64,000 nt of DNA, from NCBI RefSeq assembly GCF_000283155.1, contig NW_004454177.1, positions 21,961,516 through 22,025,515 of the forward strand, given 5' to 3'. Under the pieces are notes generated by a model that was given only the letters and a program-made list of their open reading frames with translations, searched no databases and had not been told where the DNA came from. This document shows, piece by piece, positions 34,451-48,119 of this stretch. Positions within the stretch are counted from its first letter, which is position 1, and every line of letters starts with the position of its first letter. This stretch comes from Ceratotherium simum simum. Lineage: Eukaryota; Chordata; Mammalia; Perissodactyla; Rhinocerotidae. The translations under genes and the position numbers were made by a program.

Positions 34451-35824
34451 TATCAGTTAGAGTTTGGACAGGATCAGATAGGACATTTAACAGTTAACTT
34501 TAAGTAGATTATTACTATTTTTAAATAATGGGACAATTTGCCAAAGAGTTAGCAGACTTCAGGAAAACCATCAAAGCGATAGTGCAATATTCTGCAGATA
34601 GCAACGGTGGGGAGTCATTTACCTTTTAACCTACCCGGTTACTGTGCTGGAACATGCAGCTGCGTGAAGAGAGTTGCCTGATGGAGTTGCGGCCTTTAGT
34701 AGAAAAATACAGACAACCACCAGTGACCTGTCCAGGAGGAAACTAGGGAACTAATACACTAATTTCACTTTCCTTTGTTCTCAGATCTTCTACCTGTGTC
34801 TCTGATAGCCTCAACCTAACAAGAAGCTGGAGGAAAAGAAAGGCCAAAGGCTCAGCCTCCCAGAACAGAGACAGGACGGGACAGAGAAAGGTGGAGAGGG
34901 GATCTGAACAAGCAAATAGAAAAACAAAAGTGCTCTAATTAACAATCTCCTTGCATGCTTGTGGCAAAACATGTCTAAAAATCTTGGTAGATGTTAGAGA
35001 AGGTGCTTTTTCAATTTTATTAGGTATTTATTATTAGTGAGGCCACCTATCTCCCCCAAATAGCTACAATACTGAAAATATAAAAATAGCATTTCCATTC
35101 TTTTTTATTCTTAGATGAATTATGAAGTGTTCCATTGGCAAATGTGTGTCTGTTTTCCTAACTCAGGAATTTATAGAACATAAAAAATGCATTTCTATTT
35201 ATATACTTTTCAAGTTTAGCTCTTTTCTAAGTATGAAATGTATTCAAGAGGATAAAAATAAATTTTAATTGAATTTTATCCACTTTAAAGGGCTTCTGAA
35301 TATTTTTTTAAGTTTATTTTCCATTGAAAAGCAGTCAAAGAAAGCAGACAAAAGCTTTTTCTTGTTTCAAAATACTGTTTTAGCACACCACTTGGGACAT
35401 TCTTTTTTCCTGGGTTTTATATTATATAGAAAGTGACTGTAACAAAATGAAAGCTGTGAACCCCCAAGTGCTGTCTTGAAAACAGTAACAAAACTGACAT
35501 AAACATACAAATATATAAACATAATTTATTTACCAGCCATGAGGTTGCCATTTTCCCTAGGGATGCTGTTATTTAAAGGACATTTTTCCCGTCTTCTCTT
35601 TACTTTGTTTTCACAGCTATACACATAACTGATAAATAAGTTTGTAAAAATAAAGATGCTACCACATCCCTGGGATTTAGATTCTTTGCAGAGGTTACAT
35701 CTCAGAAAACAAAAACTTTCCTGAACTCAGAAGTTGGCAGGCAGAAAGTTAGGGAAGATAGTAATAACAAGCACTAGGCTAAATTCCAATACTACTTCTA
35801 CTGCTGTGATTTCTAGTTTTAGCA
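34451..35824. other. unassigned non-coding stretch, 1.4 kb
   Basis: The first 450 bases ('cagttagagtttggacagga', later 'gccaaaggctcagcctccca') may be a repeat I cannot name. The rest is AT-rich with no signals. Confidence 0.35.
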
Positions 35825-35990
35825 TATACCATTTACTGAGTTCCTACTCTATGCTATCCAGGCTGTTTAAAAATACATTATCTCTAATCTGAAATGCACT
35901 GTAAAATTTTGGTAGTAGTATCTTCATCTTAAAGAAGAAACTAAGCCTCAAAGAATTTAAGTGACTTGCACAAGGATAAATCTAGTATTT
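35825..35990 (-). repeat. MIR SINE, antisense
   Basis: Clear order: 'catttactgagttcctactc', 'tatgctatccaggctgttta', 'catcttaaagaagaaactaa', 'gcctcaaagaatttaagtga', 'cttgcacaaggataaa'. Confidence 0.8.
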
Positions 35991-37013
35991 AATGTTAAAT
36001 CTAGTGTTTAGTGGGGATGTGCTGATCTCTGCGATTGTTGAGTTTATTGCTTTCAATTCTCATAAAACTCTGATTTTCACATTATACATTGACATACATA
36101 AGCTGCATTTTAAATATTTCCTCATTAGAAAAATACTGGAAATTAAAAAGGAAAAAAAAAGTTCCTTGAAACCCCACACTTAAAACAAATGATAACAAGT
36201 AAGAAGTAAAAGTCTTCTTGTCTTTATAATCAACTTATGGCCCTTCTGCACTTGCATTCAGGAACCATTATGAATAGTGTGGTAAACAAACCTTATTTTT
36301 TTCTGCAAATCTATACAGACATTTATATATATTCTGTCTTCTATCCTTCTATTTTCTAAATGCATTGTGATGACCAAATCCTACCTTCATTACACTGGTG
36401 AGAGTCGAAGATTTCAACCTGCATAGCATGCTCCTTCCAGGCAGTAGTGTGGGGCAGGCAGGTGTTTGAGGGGAGTAGTGACAACAGGAGTCACTTCCCA
36501 CCAGGAGAGCTATTATCTTGGCTGCCTGTCTTCTGTTCTTGGCCAATACTGACTGTAGGAAAATGTTAGATGGAGTAACAAGGAAGTGGCTGGGCAGAGT
36601 TCCTCATCCCTAGGAATATATTAAAAAATGGAAGGTGTTTGACAGAGGGAGGGTGCTTTAAGATACTTATCTGAGAAGCAATATATAGATTAGACTGAGT
36701 AAGAGAAACTAGAGACAGAGGAAATAGACAGGAAACTGCAATAATCCAAGTGAGACATAACGACAGCTTCTATGAGCTGAGTGGTTGTCATCTTGAAGAT
36801 AAAGTGAAGACAGTGAGAAATAGTTTGGCAATAGAATCAAGAAGACATTGCAGTTGATCAGCTGTAGATGTACAAGAGAAAGAGACATCAAAGATCACCA
36901 AAAATATTCCAAAATTTGAGAAATGGGCTTTGATGAATGTGGTTATCAGGAAAGAAGCAGATGTGGGAGAGGTTTGGAGTCTATTAAATCTGATTTGATA
37001 AATGTATACCTAG
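35991..37013. other. unassigned non-coding stretch
   Basis: No family recognised. The part 36640-36960 is purine-rich. No credible coding frame. Confidence 0.4.
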
Positions 37014-37386
37014 TGTTATTGGCTGAATTGTTTCCCCAAAAATTCATATATGGAGGTCCTAACCCTTAGTACCTCAAGAATGACTGCACTTGGAAGTAGG
37101 GTCTTTAAGGAACAATTAAGTTTAAATGAGGTCATTAGGATGGGCCCTAATCCAGTATGACCGGTGTCTTTATAAGGAGAGGAGATTAGGACACTGACAA
37201 ATACAGAGGGAAGACTATGTGAAGATGCAGAGAGAAGACAGTCATCTACAAACCAAGGACAGAGGCTTCAGAAGAAACCAACCCCATCGACACCTTGATC
37301 TCAGACTTCCAGCCTCCAGAATCGTGAGAAAATAATTTTTTGTTAAGACACTCACTCTGTTATGGCAACCCTAGCAAACTCAAACG
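37014..37386 (+). mobile_element. MLT1-type MaLR solo LTR
   Basis: Begins TGTTATTGGCTGAATTGTTT, then 'ttaaatgaggtcattaggat', 'gggccctaatccagtatgac', 'cggtgtctttataaggagag', 'caccttgatctcagacttcc', 'agcctccagaatcgtgagaa', and ends 'atggcaaccctagcaaactc'. The order matches MLT1 LTRs throughout. No second LTR or internal part is seen. Confidence 0.88.
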
Positions 37387-37584
37387 TCCAGCTAAAACTG
37401 CTCAGAAGATAGCTACGGGTTAGAAATTAATGTGTGGAAAGGACTTGGGAAAGGAGTTTAATCTGGAAATTCTGTGAATGGTGATGACACCTGAAGCCAA
37501 GAAATCCCCATGGAAACACTATAACATGAAAAGGCAGCGTTTGTTAGTGCAAGGGCTTTAAATTATAATTCTACAGTAATAACT

Positions 37585-37770
37585 ACTACCTCCAATTTGT
37601 GTTTTTAAAGCTCACATCAATCTCTGAGTTAAATAATATTTTTTATCATTTCTGAAAAAGGAGGTAAGGCGAGATTAAATTGCTTGTCCAAAATAACATT
37701 ACTGGTGTTAGAACCTGGGTGTAAATCCAGGCAATCTGGCCCTTGCTCCCACACTCTCAAACATACTAGA
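37585..37770 (-). repeat. MIR SINE, antisense
   Basis: Contains 'aaagctcacatcaatctctg', 'ttatcatttctgaaaaagga', 'gattaaattgcttgtccaaa', 'gttagaacctgggtgtaaat', and 'ccttgctcccacactctcaa'. Confidence 0.72.
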
Positions 37771-38029
37771 CTATTTCTGTCATATTTATTTAGAAAATAT
37801 TTATCTATTTACTTCTCTTTGAGTGAATTCTGCAGTTGTCACAATACCAAATATTAACATCACCTTTTTCTGCTTAACATGAATGCTAGGACACCCTAAT
37901 TTATTCACACTTCTAATTAGATAGAATCGAGTACTAAATATCAGGGCCAAGATTAGAATACAAGTGAAATATTTCAGTGTATCTCCTTCATGTGCACAAA
38001 ATAATTAAAAATAGCATTCATGGTGGCCA

Positions 38030-39030
38030 CCACATTCAATCTTTCTTCTCCAACTTTCCACTGAAATCCCTCTAACAATAATCAATGCTCTCAGGATTTC
38101 CAAATCCAATGATGCCTTCCTGATTTTATCTAATTGGACTTCTTAGTGGTATTTGCACTGGTGAATACTATATCTTCTTAAACTTCTTTCATCCTCTGAC
38201 TTTCATCTCCTTCCTTTCTTCCTCCCTAGCCATTCCTTCTCACTAATAATTGTGGGCATTCTTCTGCCAATTGTCCTTTAAGTATAGACATTAATCAGGT
38301 TTTGACCTTAGCCCTCCAACTCTTTCTTGAGCATTGCAAACTACCTTCTAAGAACATGTCATTGTCTATTTAAAACTCCCCACACTCCAGCCTCCCACCT
38401 CTGTTATATCCTGCAAATCACTACCTGATTAACTTTCTAAAATACAAATCTGATGATTCCATCTTTGCTGAAAGCTCTCTGTTGTCTGTATTGAGACAAA
38501 GTGTATGCCAACCTCTTGAGCAATGTCAAAAATCTTTCCTGGATCTGGGCCTCACCTTCCTCTTAAGCCTCACCTGTAGCCTCTTCAGCATATGTGCCCT
38601 CTTCTCACATGCTGAAATACTTATCTCCCAAATGGGTCATGCTCTCCCATGACTGTGTGCATTAGATGCTTCTTGAATAGCTTGTTTTGCTCATTCTTCC
38701 TCACAATATTTCAAAAGATCTAAACTTTGTATTCTAAATGAAATCTTTTCAAAAATACCCTTCCATCACTGCTTTCTTCCCATCCAAGAGAAAGCAGTGG
38801 GCATTTCCTCTGTGGTTTATAGCACCAAGGATATATCCCTATTAGAAAGTTTTCTTTTCTGTGTGGTAATTGGTTTTGCTATTATTGTTGTTTTGTCTTC
38901 TGCACCAGACTTAACTTCTTGTGGGAAAAGAGGATGTCTTCTTCACCTTTCAGTAGCAAGTACCTAGAACATGGCCTTGCTTGTGGAAGCTACTTGATGA
39001 ATATGTATTGCAAGACTAAACTACACTGGG
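38030..39030 (+). mobile_element. L2 LINE, sense, about 1 kb of ORF end and 3' region
   Basis: The left part ('gcctaattgg'-like block 'ctaattggacttcttagtgg', then 'tatttgcactggtgaatact') matches the end of the L2 reverse-transcriptase frame. It continues with 'taaaatacaaatctgatgat', 'gtgggaaaagaggatgtctt', and 'gcaagtacctagaacatggc'. It is the longest L2 piece here. Stops and indels destroy the reading frame. Confidence 0.78.
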
Positions 39031-41639
39031 TAATTTTCCATGTTTGAGTAAATATGTAGTACAATCCTGCTATTCATTTTCCATCAAGAAATGCTTCTTT
39101 TTTAGGCCTGAAAATTAGTGGAAATATTTCTACTTTATAATATATTTCTAAGTATGCTATTACTGTGGAATGCAGACATAAGCAGGAGCAAAGTCACTAT
39201 GTGCCAGTTTTAAATAGAATAGTTTGTGTTCATGAAATGTACCGAATAGACAATTCTAGGAATAGGAGTCTATTCTTGTCAGGTTCATTATACACTAAAA
39301 AATGGTCACTGAGAAATTGAAGGGTTCTCTCCCCACTTTTTTAAAGAATCCGTAGCCATTTACTTGAGCAGAGTAATTTCTGGAGATTTCATACTGGAGC
39401 TGGTTCCCAATTCCACCAAGGTTTGACTCATACATTATTTACAGTCCTAAGGACATACAAATTCTGAACTACCCGGGGAGAGGTACATCTTCTTAGCATG
39501 CAATCAGTTACATTTCCATTAAGGTTAACAATACAAAAATTATTTTTGCAATATACCATTTGTCTCAGAACTAAAAGAAGGTGGCCATTTTTGTAGTTCC
39601 CTAGAAGATACCTTAAATGAGTATGCATATTAGTGATAGTGTAAATAAAATTCTTCTTAATACAGGGAAATTTAATAATTGAAAGACCCAATAACTTTTT
39701 GAATCTGAAAATTTAGTGCCAAGCAAGGCAGAGCAGCATCCCTGAGACTTTTCCCTGTATTTAGTGGGAGCATTAAGAATTATTAAATCCCAAGTCCTTT
39801 TAATCCACAGCCTCCTAATTTAGCTGTTAATAATAATATTGTTAAATATCTGTACAAAAATAATTTTAATTTTAAAAAGTTCTCTACTTTCAGTTTTGCA
39901 CAGCTGAAAGTGCCAAGTCCAGATGCCTGGGCACTAGCATAGAAATTAATTTTAGGGGCTGGTAGAGAAGGAGAGAGATGTCAAGAGTAGAGGAACCCCA
40001 AGCAGATCCAATCCATAGATGTCTGTGCAATTCTGGGCCTTTGGGGTCATTCTAAATTAGTTTTCCACCTTGGCCAAGTGTTCCCACCCCTGTGCCTTAG
40101 CTGTGACATGGGAAAGATGACACGTTTTCCCTAAGAGTAATCACAGAGTTCTAGGCCCAATTCAGTTGAAGTAAAGCTAACAAGTTACTTGCATAATTAC
40201 AAAAACTATGGCTGCATTTACAATATATTATTTTATCCTAATTATTCAATATAAATATTCATTTAGCTACATATGTACATACTTTATATGCCGTTACATT
40301 ATGTATAATGTAATATATAATATATATATAAAATATATGTATATTTTATATGCCATTACATTAAGTGCTAAATCATAAAATTAGACACATATGAAGATCA
40401 TAATAAGATGATTTGTGCAATCAGACAAATCTTAGTTTGTATTTCAGATAGGCCTGTTACTTAATACTGCCTAGCAATGTCACATTACTAATTATAAAAA
40501 AGTAAATATAACTGAATTAAAGGAAATGAATATGGACAGAACATAATAAACTTTTCAAGTCTGTAATAAAAAATAGATAGGTTTGATTCTCCTTATAGTG
40601 TTATAATTATATAATTATTAAAAATGCTTTTATTGAAAAATCTTTATTACACTTGATTCAGTCCTTCTTTACTAACTCATCCATTCTGTACTTTGCTAAT
40701 GCTGTTATTATACGTGCTGATATTACCCTACACATAAGTAAGTGGCTCATTACATGGTTCTAAAACATATCCAAGCTATTTTAGGTAAGAAGAATATTCT
40801 TTCATCCGTTCCTGTCTTCTTTTCTTATTGAAATCAACTATTGCAATAATTCCATGTCCCACTTTCTCTCTGGATATTTAGTATAGTGTTAAATCTCAAA
40901 CTCTTATCTTCCACATACATAACAAAAGCTAAAATTTTATTTCACTATTCTGAAAAGCACTCAATCTGTTTCCTCCCCTGCTGGCTTTGTATGATTAATT
41001 TTATGGGAACGAAAATCAGTGATTCTGCAGGATAAATTAGCGAAAATATTTTGTGCTTTTAATCAGGATAAATAACCCAACTCTACCTTTTTATGATATG
41101 AAAAATAAAGGCTTTTAGATTTAATAGGTGCATTGATGCTGAGGTAGGAGATTGGGTAGGGAAAATAACAGTCCACAGTGCTTTTCAACGTACAGGAACA
41201 GGAAATAATAAAACGAATTTATCTCCAAAATAGCAAATTGCTTCTTAGCAAATGGTCCACGAGGGTGCAATAAAAACCACATTAAAGAATCTTCGACGTG
41301 GTAAATAATTAAGAGATTGGTCAAGGACTTGATAAAAAGTTTCTGCTGTCTAATTTAAAAATTACTAAGACCCAGGAGTATACCTCTGGATATGGGAATT
41401 GGCTACTCTATATTATGTAACTGAAGTAAAGTACCAACTCCAACACATAGAATTAATAGTTAAATATTAACAGCAGATCTGAATTGTGACTAAGAAACAG
41501 GAAGATTCTGTGTTGAGAAAATTCATTTTTTTTTTTTATCATTTGTGACCATAAACATTAATTGTGTGAGATAGGGAATGAGGCATGATGATGGTGATGT
41601 GTGTGTGTAGAGAAAGACAGCTAATGTAATTATCTGAGT
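39031..41639. other. unassigned AT-rich stretch, 2.6 kb
   Basis: No transposon recognised. It includes the duplicated TTTATATGCC motif and TA tract at 40283-40366. The 87-codon minus frame at 39428-39691 has no supporting feature. Confidence 0.4.
40283..40366. repeat. 62-bp-spaced direct repeat around a TA tract
   Basis: TTTATATGCCGTTACATTATG (40283 on) and TTTATATGCCATTACATTAAG (40345 on) are near copies, separated by a TA-rich tract. It may be a local tandem duplication. Confidence 0.7.
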
Positions 41640-42030
41640 CACCAATAAAACCATAGTAAGAAAATTAAAGCAAACCATGTTCACATGGTTAAAACAAATC
41701 AAATAGTGAAAGGGAAGGTATACAGGGGGAAGTCTTCTTCATACCCCCACCACCCTGATGTCCTGTCACTCCTTCCCCAGGAGGAATCACTGTTAGCAGT
41801 TTTTTTTAAGGATCTTTCCAGCAATATTCTAGACATATATATGCACATCCAAAAAGCAAAGCACAATGTCTTGAGACTTGTCTTCAATACAACCAAATAT
41901 TTTAGGGATTATTATTTTTATCAGTATAAAACTATCTTCTTTATTTTTAATGAATTATTTGAATGTACTATAATTTAATGATTTACCTATTGATGCACAT
42001 TTAAATTGTTTGTGTTTTTCAGTCTTGAAT
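41640..42030 (-). repeat. probable LINE 3' fossil, antisense
   Basis: 'caggaggaatcactgttagc', 'ggatctttccagcaatattc', 'tagacatatatatgcacatc' and 'ttacctattgatgcaca' follow a common mammal-wide LINE-like block. The family and limits are uncertain. Confidence 0.45.
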
Positions 42031-44919
42031 GGAAAATATGAATTATAATCATGTCTTCCCAATCTCCCACAGTGTAGATGTGTATATATCAATTCATTTC
42101 AATCAAATTAAAGCCCATTTGAAAATGTCTATGGGAACATTTTTATTTAACAATAACGTGAACATTAAAGTTGGGTATATCAAATACTACTATATTTAAA
42201 TTTAATCAAAATCATTCACACCTTTAATATTCATGCATCTGAAAAGATAAATACAAAGTGCCAAGAAATGATTGGGAAACTCATTCTATATTTTTCCCAG
42301 CACGTAGCTGAATAATTATGTCAACAAAATATTTACATAAACTTTATGTTATTATAATAATTATGTCTACTAAAAATTATATGTAAATCCAAAATTGTTA
42401 ACAGATGTTTTGATAATTTGAGAAAGTAATTTTTAATAATTAAATAACTTTGGTCTTTTAATGACACAGAGAATTCACAGTATACGATGTAGATGGTGTT
42501 ATAGAGATCCTCAAAACTCCTCGTTTTAAACGTGAAGGCATAAGACATTTAACGTAGATAATGGAAGAGTTGTTCCTAGAAATAAGATTTCTTGACTCCC
42601 AGATGGTGATTCTGTCCAGTTGGTTGTTCTGGCAAAAGTCATATCTATGGATAAAATATTGTCTTTGAAAATACATGCTCTCCAATAAAATGAAAGACCT
42701 CTCCTATCCTTGTTAATGCTAGATTAATCTCTCAATAACAACTCACTTCATAAAATTACATATTTTAAAAATTCTATGTAAGAGAGATTTCATTTATCAT
42801 AATATAATTTATTCATAATTTAAAAATAAGCCTTACTCATTCTCTTAGCAAAGATTAAATAAAGTACATATTAAGCTTTTAAGATATAGAAATTTAAAAA
42901 ATATATGTAATTATCAATAATAGAGTTTGGGAACTGAAAGGAATCTTGGAGTTCTGCTTCTTGTCTTTATTTTGTGAAGAAAAAAGCTAAGATTCAGACA
43001 GGTAAAATGTTCAGCTAAAGACAAATATGCTGTTGGGGAAAGAAAGAAAATATTCTGAATTCTTGAACACTCTCTTCAATATAGTCTAGTAGGCAACTTA
43101 TATTTTTCTATTCTCCCTCTGATAATGTTTACCATTTGATTTTGTTATTTTGTGAGGTTTATCTAGCTTTAGTTTTTAACTTTTAATGAGTATAAATCCT
43201 ATAGATTTTTATCAATATATGTAAGAAAACTTTTCTCCCTATACACTGTATTTGTATTTTATGTAAATATATATATACTATATTAATATATATTTCCATT
43301 ACATTTGTATGCATATATGTGTATATATGTGTAATAAAATTATACGTGAGTAACTTAAAGGATTGTCTCAGCAATCTGGACATTGTTTGATTCATCAGAT
43401 TTAGTGTCTATTTATTAAATGACTAAAAAACTTTTTAAATTATTTTCTTTTCCCTTTAAATTAATCTAAAATTTTATGAATTTTAATTTTTGTAATTTTC
43501 TGTCTTAAAAATAAGAACTATCCATTTCTGAACAGTATACGCACTCAAACAAGTTGCCCAGAGAAATCAAAAGCCTTCATATTCTCATTGACTTAACTCA
43601 ACAATCAATAAAATGGAAACTGTTTAAGGGCCAGGATGCTGGAGGTGTTACAGATCCTACAGACGTTAAATTGGCTCTGCCCTTATACTATTTTCAACTG
43701 GTGATCAACTCACTGAGTTAAAAACTCCTAGTTTGCACCTTTTTCTTTCTCTTAGCCTTCTTTTAACTACTTCAACAATAATGTTAAAGATTTTTTTAAA
43801 AAATAAAAACATTATTTAAAATAAGTTATTATTTAAAACAAATCACCTATTTTTAACTTCTCATTTTCTTGCCTAGTTCTTATCCAGCTGAATAATGACC
43901 TGATACACCAACTACTCCCTTTCTCTGTGCCCTTGTGTGTGTAAACACATTGAAATAAAATGTTTTCTTTATTTTAAAAGATGAGCTGAGGTACTGACAA
44001 GAAATAAAAATATGCATTTCAAAAATTTGTTTTACTCAAGATTCAGATCCCTAAAATGCCCAATTTGCTTAATCTGCCAAGCACAGCTTTAAGAAGAAAT
44101 AAGTATACTAAGATGGCTGCACTTGTTTGAAAGATTGCAAATCTCTACTTGTTTCAATCTATTTCAACTTAATAACAAGCATCTGATATTCACTACTTAC
44201 CCCTTCAAATGTTACATAAAGATAGAGTAAAACCACTATGTAGAGATGCCTTACAGTCTAGTCAGCCAATATCAATATAATAAGTTTAAAGATTTAAACT
44301 AAAAATTATATATTAACTAGCAGTGTAATTTGCATAAAACCAGCTCTGCATTGTCCAGTCTCATCACAATATCACATTCAAAGAAATATTACGCAGGGAG
44401 AAAAAAAGGAAGTGGAATTCATTTGACTCTTAGACAAAATATTTTAGGAAACCATCTAAGAGTGAGTACTTGCATAATGCACAGCCTTAGGGTCCTAAAA
44501 ACTGTTCTTCATTGCCATAACATCACTCTAAATGATTCTCACATACTCTGCAGCAGCTCCCCGACAAACTCTTTCCTCCTCTAAAGCTTTAAAAACCTTT
44601 TGCAAAAATTAGTCTAGAGGGCTTTCCACACTCCACCCCAAGGAAGTCAATTGGCCAGGGGCCTACTTGCTTAAAGAACTGAAGAATTTTACATATAGGT
44701 GATACTTGAAGATAAGACTCCACAGATGCCACAAATTATCTTGAATTATGAAAAAAGAATTTGTCCCCAAAGGAGAGATATATGGTATCTATGCTCGGTC
44801 TGCAGACCAATTAGTTAGTGTTTTTCAGAGTGAAGAGCAAATTTAAGTGCAGCATGGTAAAATTGACATTTTCTGGCTTAGCCCCAATGAGCCAATAACA
44901 GGGTCTTTATTGGAGGTCC
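42031..44919. other. unassigned AT-rich stretch, 2.9 kb
   Basis: Very AT-rich with a TA/TG simple tract at about 43255-43345. No transposon family or coding frame that I can support. Confidence 0.4.
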
Positions 44920-45085
44920 ACATGGGTTTAAATTCTAGTTCTGCTATTTAGTAGCTATGTAACCTACAGAAAGTTAGTTATCCTTGCTGTATCCTCTTTT
45001 TTTCTCAAAAAAAAAAAAATGGGGATAGTAAATACTAATCACTAAGTGTTATTTTGAAGGATGAAATAAATGTGTGTATTTCAAG
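44920..45085 (+). repeat. MIR SINE, sense, with inserted A run
   Basis: 'aaattctagttctgctattt', 'agtagctatgtaacctacag', 'aaagttagttatccttgctg', and 'atggggatagtaaatactaa' follow sense MIR. An A13 run (about 45008-45020) interrupts it. Confidence 0.8.
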
Positions 45086-48000
45086 GTGAAGCTAATGTAG
45101 ATAACATGCTCAGCATAAGACACGACACGGCAGTAGTAAGACTCTGTTATCAACTGGTAGAAAGAGAAGGATTGAAACAATGAATCAAATGAAAATGGTT
45201 TATCACTATGGGTACCATGAGCGTCTGATAATTGACAGAGCTGTGCCGTGGGGCCCATAACATAAGTAAAACACAAGAAGAGGAAACTGTTTCCCATCAC
45301 TGCAGGGCAGTGACTCAGGTATCAGAATAGAAAGAGGCTATTAGTGCAGACAGCTGCTTGATGATTTCAGGAATGGTAGAGGAGGCACAAACCAAAGTTT
45401 AGAAGAAAAGGGTAGTCATGGCCATTGGAGAGAGCTTGAATGATACCTCAGTGGGGCCTCTTGGGATCTGGAGAAGTTTGGGCTGTTTTTCTTGAGTCAG
45501 TAATGTAGTGCTTTGTCAGATGTATCTTTATTTTATTGTTATGAAAACTGTTATTGGTGAGATATTTTTAAGTAGTTGCCTAATCCATTGAAGTTAGATT
45601 ATTGACTATGATGAGCTCAGTGGGTATTCTGAACTTATTGAGGTATAAAATGGAAATTTTTTTGTCATTTATTCATTCATTCATTTATTCTAATTACTGT
45701 CTTCACTTAAGCTATCTCTCTCATATGTTGTCTGACATCTTGGGATTCCTGAGTATTTTCAAGTATAAAAAGTCTGGTCAAGTTGTAAACTTCAAGCCCA
45801 TTTCCGAAATAATGGTCATCTTCTAATCGCCAGGGCCAGCTAAGCCTTGGCCTTAGACCCTAGGACTGAGAGAGTCTTCTCTTTTACTCTCCTTCTGACC
45901 ATCCCTTCAAGGTTCAGATTCTCTGGAAGAAAGCAGGGAAGAGGTTGAAGGAAAAATGATAACTATCTTTTAACTGATTGATGCTAATATAGCCTTCGCT
46001 AACTGTTGATATCTTCAAAGAGGCAAGCACAGAATTCCTGGGTATCTTGTGGGATCCACATGAGCTTCCTTCAGAGGGGTTTATAGGAGCTTCCTGAATG
46101 ACTGGTTTCCTGATGTGGGAAGTCAGCTTTGCCTTGACTACTTCTGAGTTTTCTCTTTTCACTTCCAACCCTTGAAGTTCACTACATAGAATCTTCCTGC
46201 TGGATCACTCACCCAGATATAGTCTTACTGGATAGTGGCCTGCACAGTGGCTCACATGCGGCTCCTTTCTGAATGTGCCTCTGCCTTGTCTGACGGTGGA
46301 AGCATAGGCTGACTCATTATAGACCCTTTTCTCTGTTCAGCCACTTCTTTCTATTTCTCTGAAAATCCTACTTAAATAAATTTAGAGATGATAAGCAAAT
46401 TGATTATGAAATTATAGATATAGCAAGGAGAATGAGAGGCTATCTTCTCTTCTTGCAGACATGACTAAAAATCATGAATGATACTTTTAGTGAGACCACC
46501 CTTACTTCATTTGAATATACTTTTCCCATAAATCCTGCACCCCTGATGACTTATCTCACAGCTAATTCCATTGATATATTAATATTTTACTATATAAGCT
46601 GGGGAGAAGGATGTTGAGGTGATGGTGGGGTAATAGGGTCATTTGGGCCACTTCTTAATAGATCCTAGGGAAATGTCCAACTCAAAAGAGTGAATTCCTT
46701 GAATAATGGATCCTTTTTTTGGAATTTAGAGGAACATTGTTATTAAACTTTCCAACTTTGGGACTCTAGCCCAGGTAGAGACAATAGGAAAAATCTCTCA
46801 TTCAACACACTAGTAAAATATCATTGTTTTAAATTACTTATTTCTTAAGTTCCCCAAGTAAAGCAACAGTCCAAATGCCTTCATAAATTCAATCTCTTGC
46901 ACTATGTTCATAGAAACTACTGTTTTCTATGGTTCTGTGGTCAAAAACAAAAAAAATTTAAAAGGTGATTACTATTTGGGTCTCTTACTCTCCTAACAGT
47001 AATAGACTGTGTTCTTTTCATTACTAGGTCTGTACTTTTCTGGCATAGTCCTAACATATTTATTATTCAATCTGTGAGTATTTAGTACGACGAATTTCAG
47101 GAGCAGTTAATACTTTTAAGAATTTGACTTTTTGTTTGTTTTAGTATTCAATTTGTACTTGTGAGTATGTGCTCAGTCCATCGGATTTTTTCCAACAATG
47201 CTCTCTCAAGTAAGCGCCACTAACTCAATTATCTTAACAGTAAATTGTCTACAAATTAACTAGTCACAGTTTTTACTTGTTTTGGCTTTTGTAAACAGCT
47301 TTGCTTCTAAAGTATAAGGGTAGGCCATTATTCAGATGCAATTCCATTTCACTGACAAAGTAGAAAAAAAAATGAAACAAAAGTAATTGATACCAACGCA
47401 TTTTAACCTTTCTCCATGCCCTTTATTATCTCTCTAAATATTTTCTTACCTATAAGGATTATTTCTGAACAGTTATATATAATTGTTGTAAATATACTCT
47501 CTCTCTTTTTATCTACATATATATGTATGCATATATATAAAGTATTTAGCTCTTCTGTTTCTGGGCCCATATAAATGTGTGTAGATAGATATGATTCAAA
47601 TTTTTATGCAGATCTCCTATTTCTATTTTGGTTAAATTAGTAACATTTATATTCAGAATATTCATATTTACGATGCATTGTGAGCAAGCTGGAGACTAGT
47701 CTAATATTATTATAAACCATTGATGCTGATTGAATCACACACCAATATCTTAAGAATCACAGCTGTTTAATTTTAAAATAGTAGCATAATTTTCCAAGTA
47801 CTAGAAACAGCGAGGTTATGTTTTCATTAAATCTAGAATTACTTTTCATTCCAAGCAATGTTGTCTTTTAAAAATAGTTAAAGAAGTAAAATGCTATGCA
47901 GAGGTAATGAGACTTCTAGATGGGTCAAATGTTTACCCTAAACTATTAATACTAAGTTTCCTAGTTACTTTGTAGATGATAATGATGTTGATAAACTATA

Positions 48001-48119
48001 AAGGAATAAATTAGGCTTTAATTTGTCTGCAATTTGAACCAAGTCAATGATGAAAAGCATACCCTGATTGCTACTTTTAAGGCTGTAGGAAAAGTAAAGG
48101 CAATGAAAGAATTATGACT
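45086..48119. other. unassigned non-coding stretch, 3 kb
   Basis: No transposon recognised. It contains an imperfect ATTC run near 45670-45690, the weak decayed frame at 45914-46346, and a TA/TATG simple tract near 47510-47545. Confidence 0.4.
45914..46346 (-). pseudogene. possible decayed coding remnant, unidentified
   Basis: On the minus strand one frame runs about 140 codons with a single internal TGA (46205-46207), then ends at 45914-45916. Two of the peptide words are 'TSHIRKPVIQEAPINPS' and 'SCGSHKIPRNSVLASLKIST'. The composition is balanced (K, E, S, P, few hydrophobic runs), unlike translated AT-rich junk. The internal stop would fit a decayed CGA codon, but that is inference. I do not recognise the protein. 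There is no poly(A) tract or target duplication to show retrocopying, and no clear splice sites. Chance is a real alternative in 64 kb read in six frames. Confidence 0.15.
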
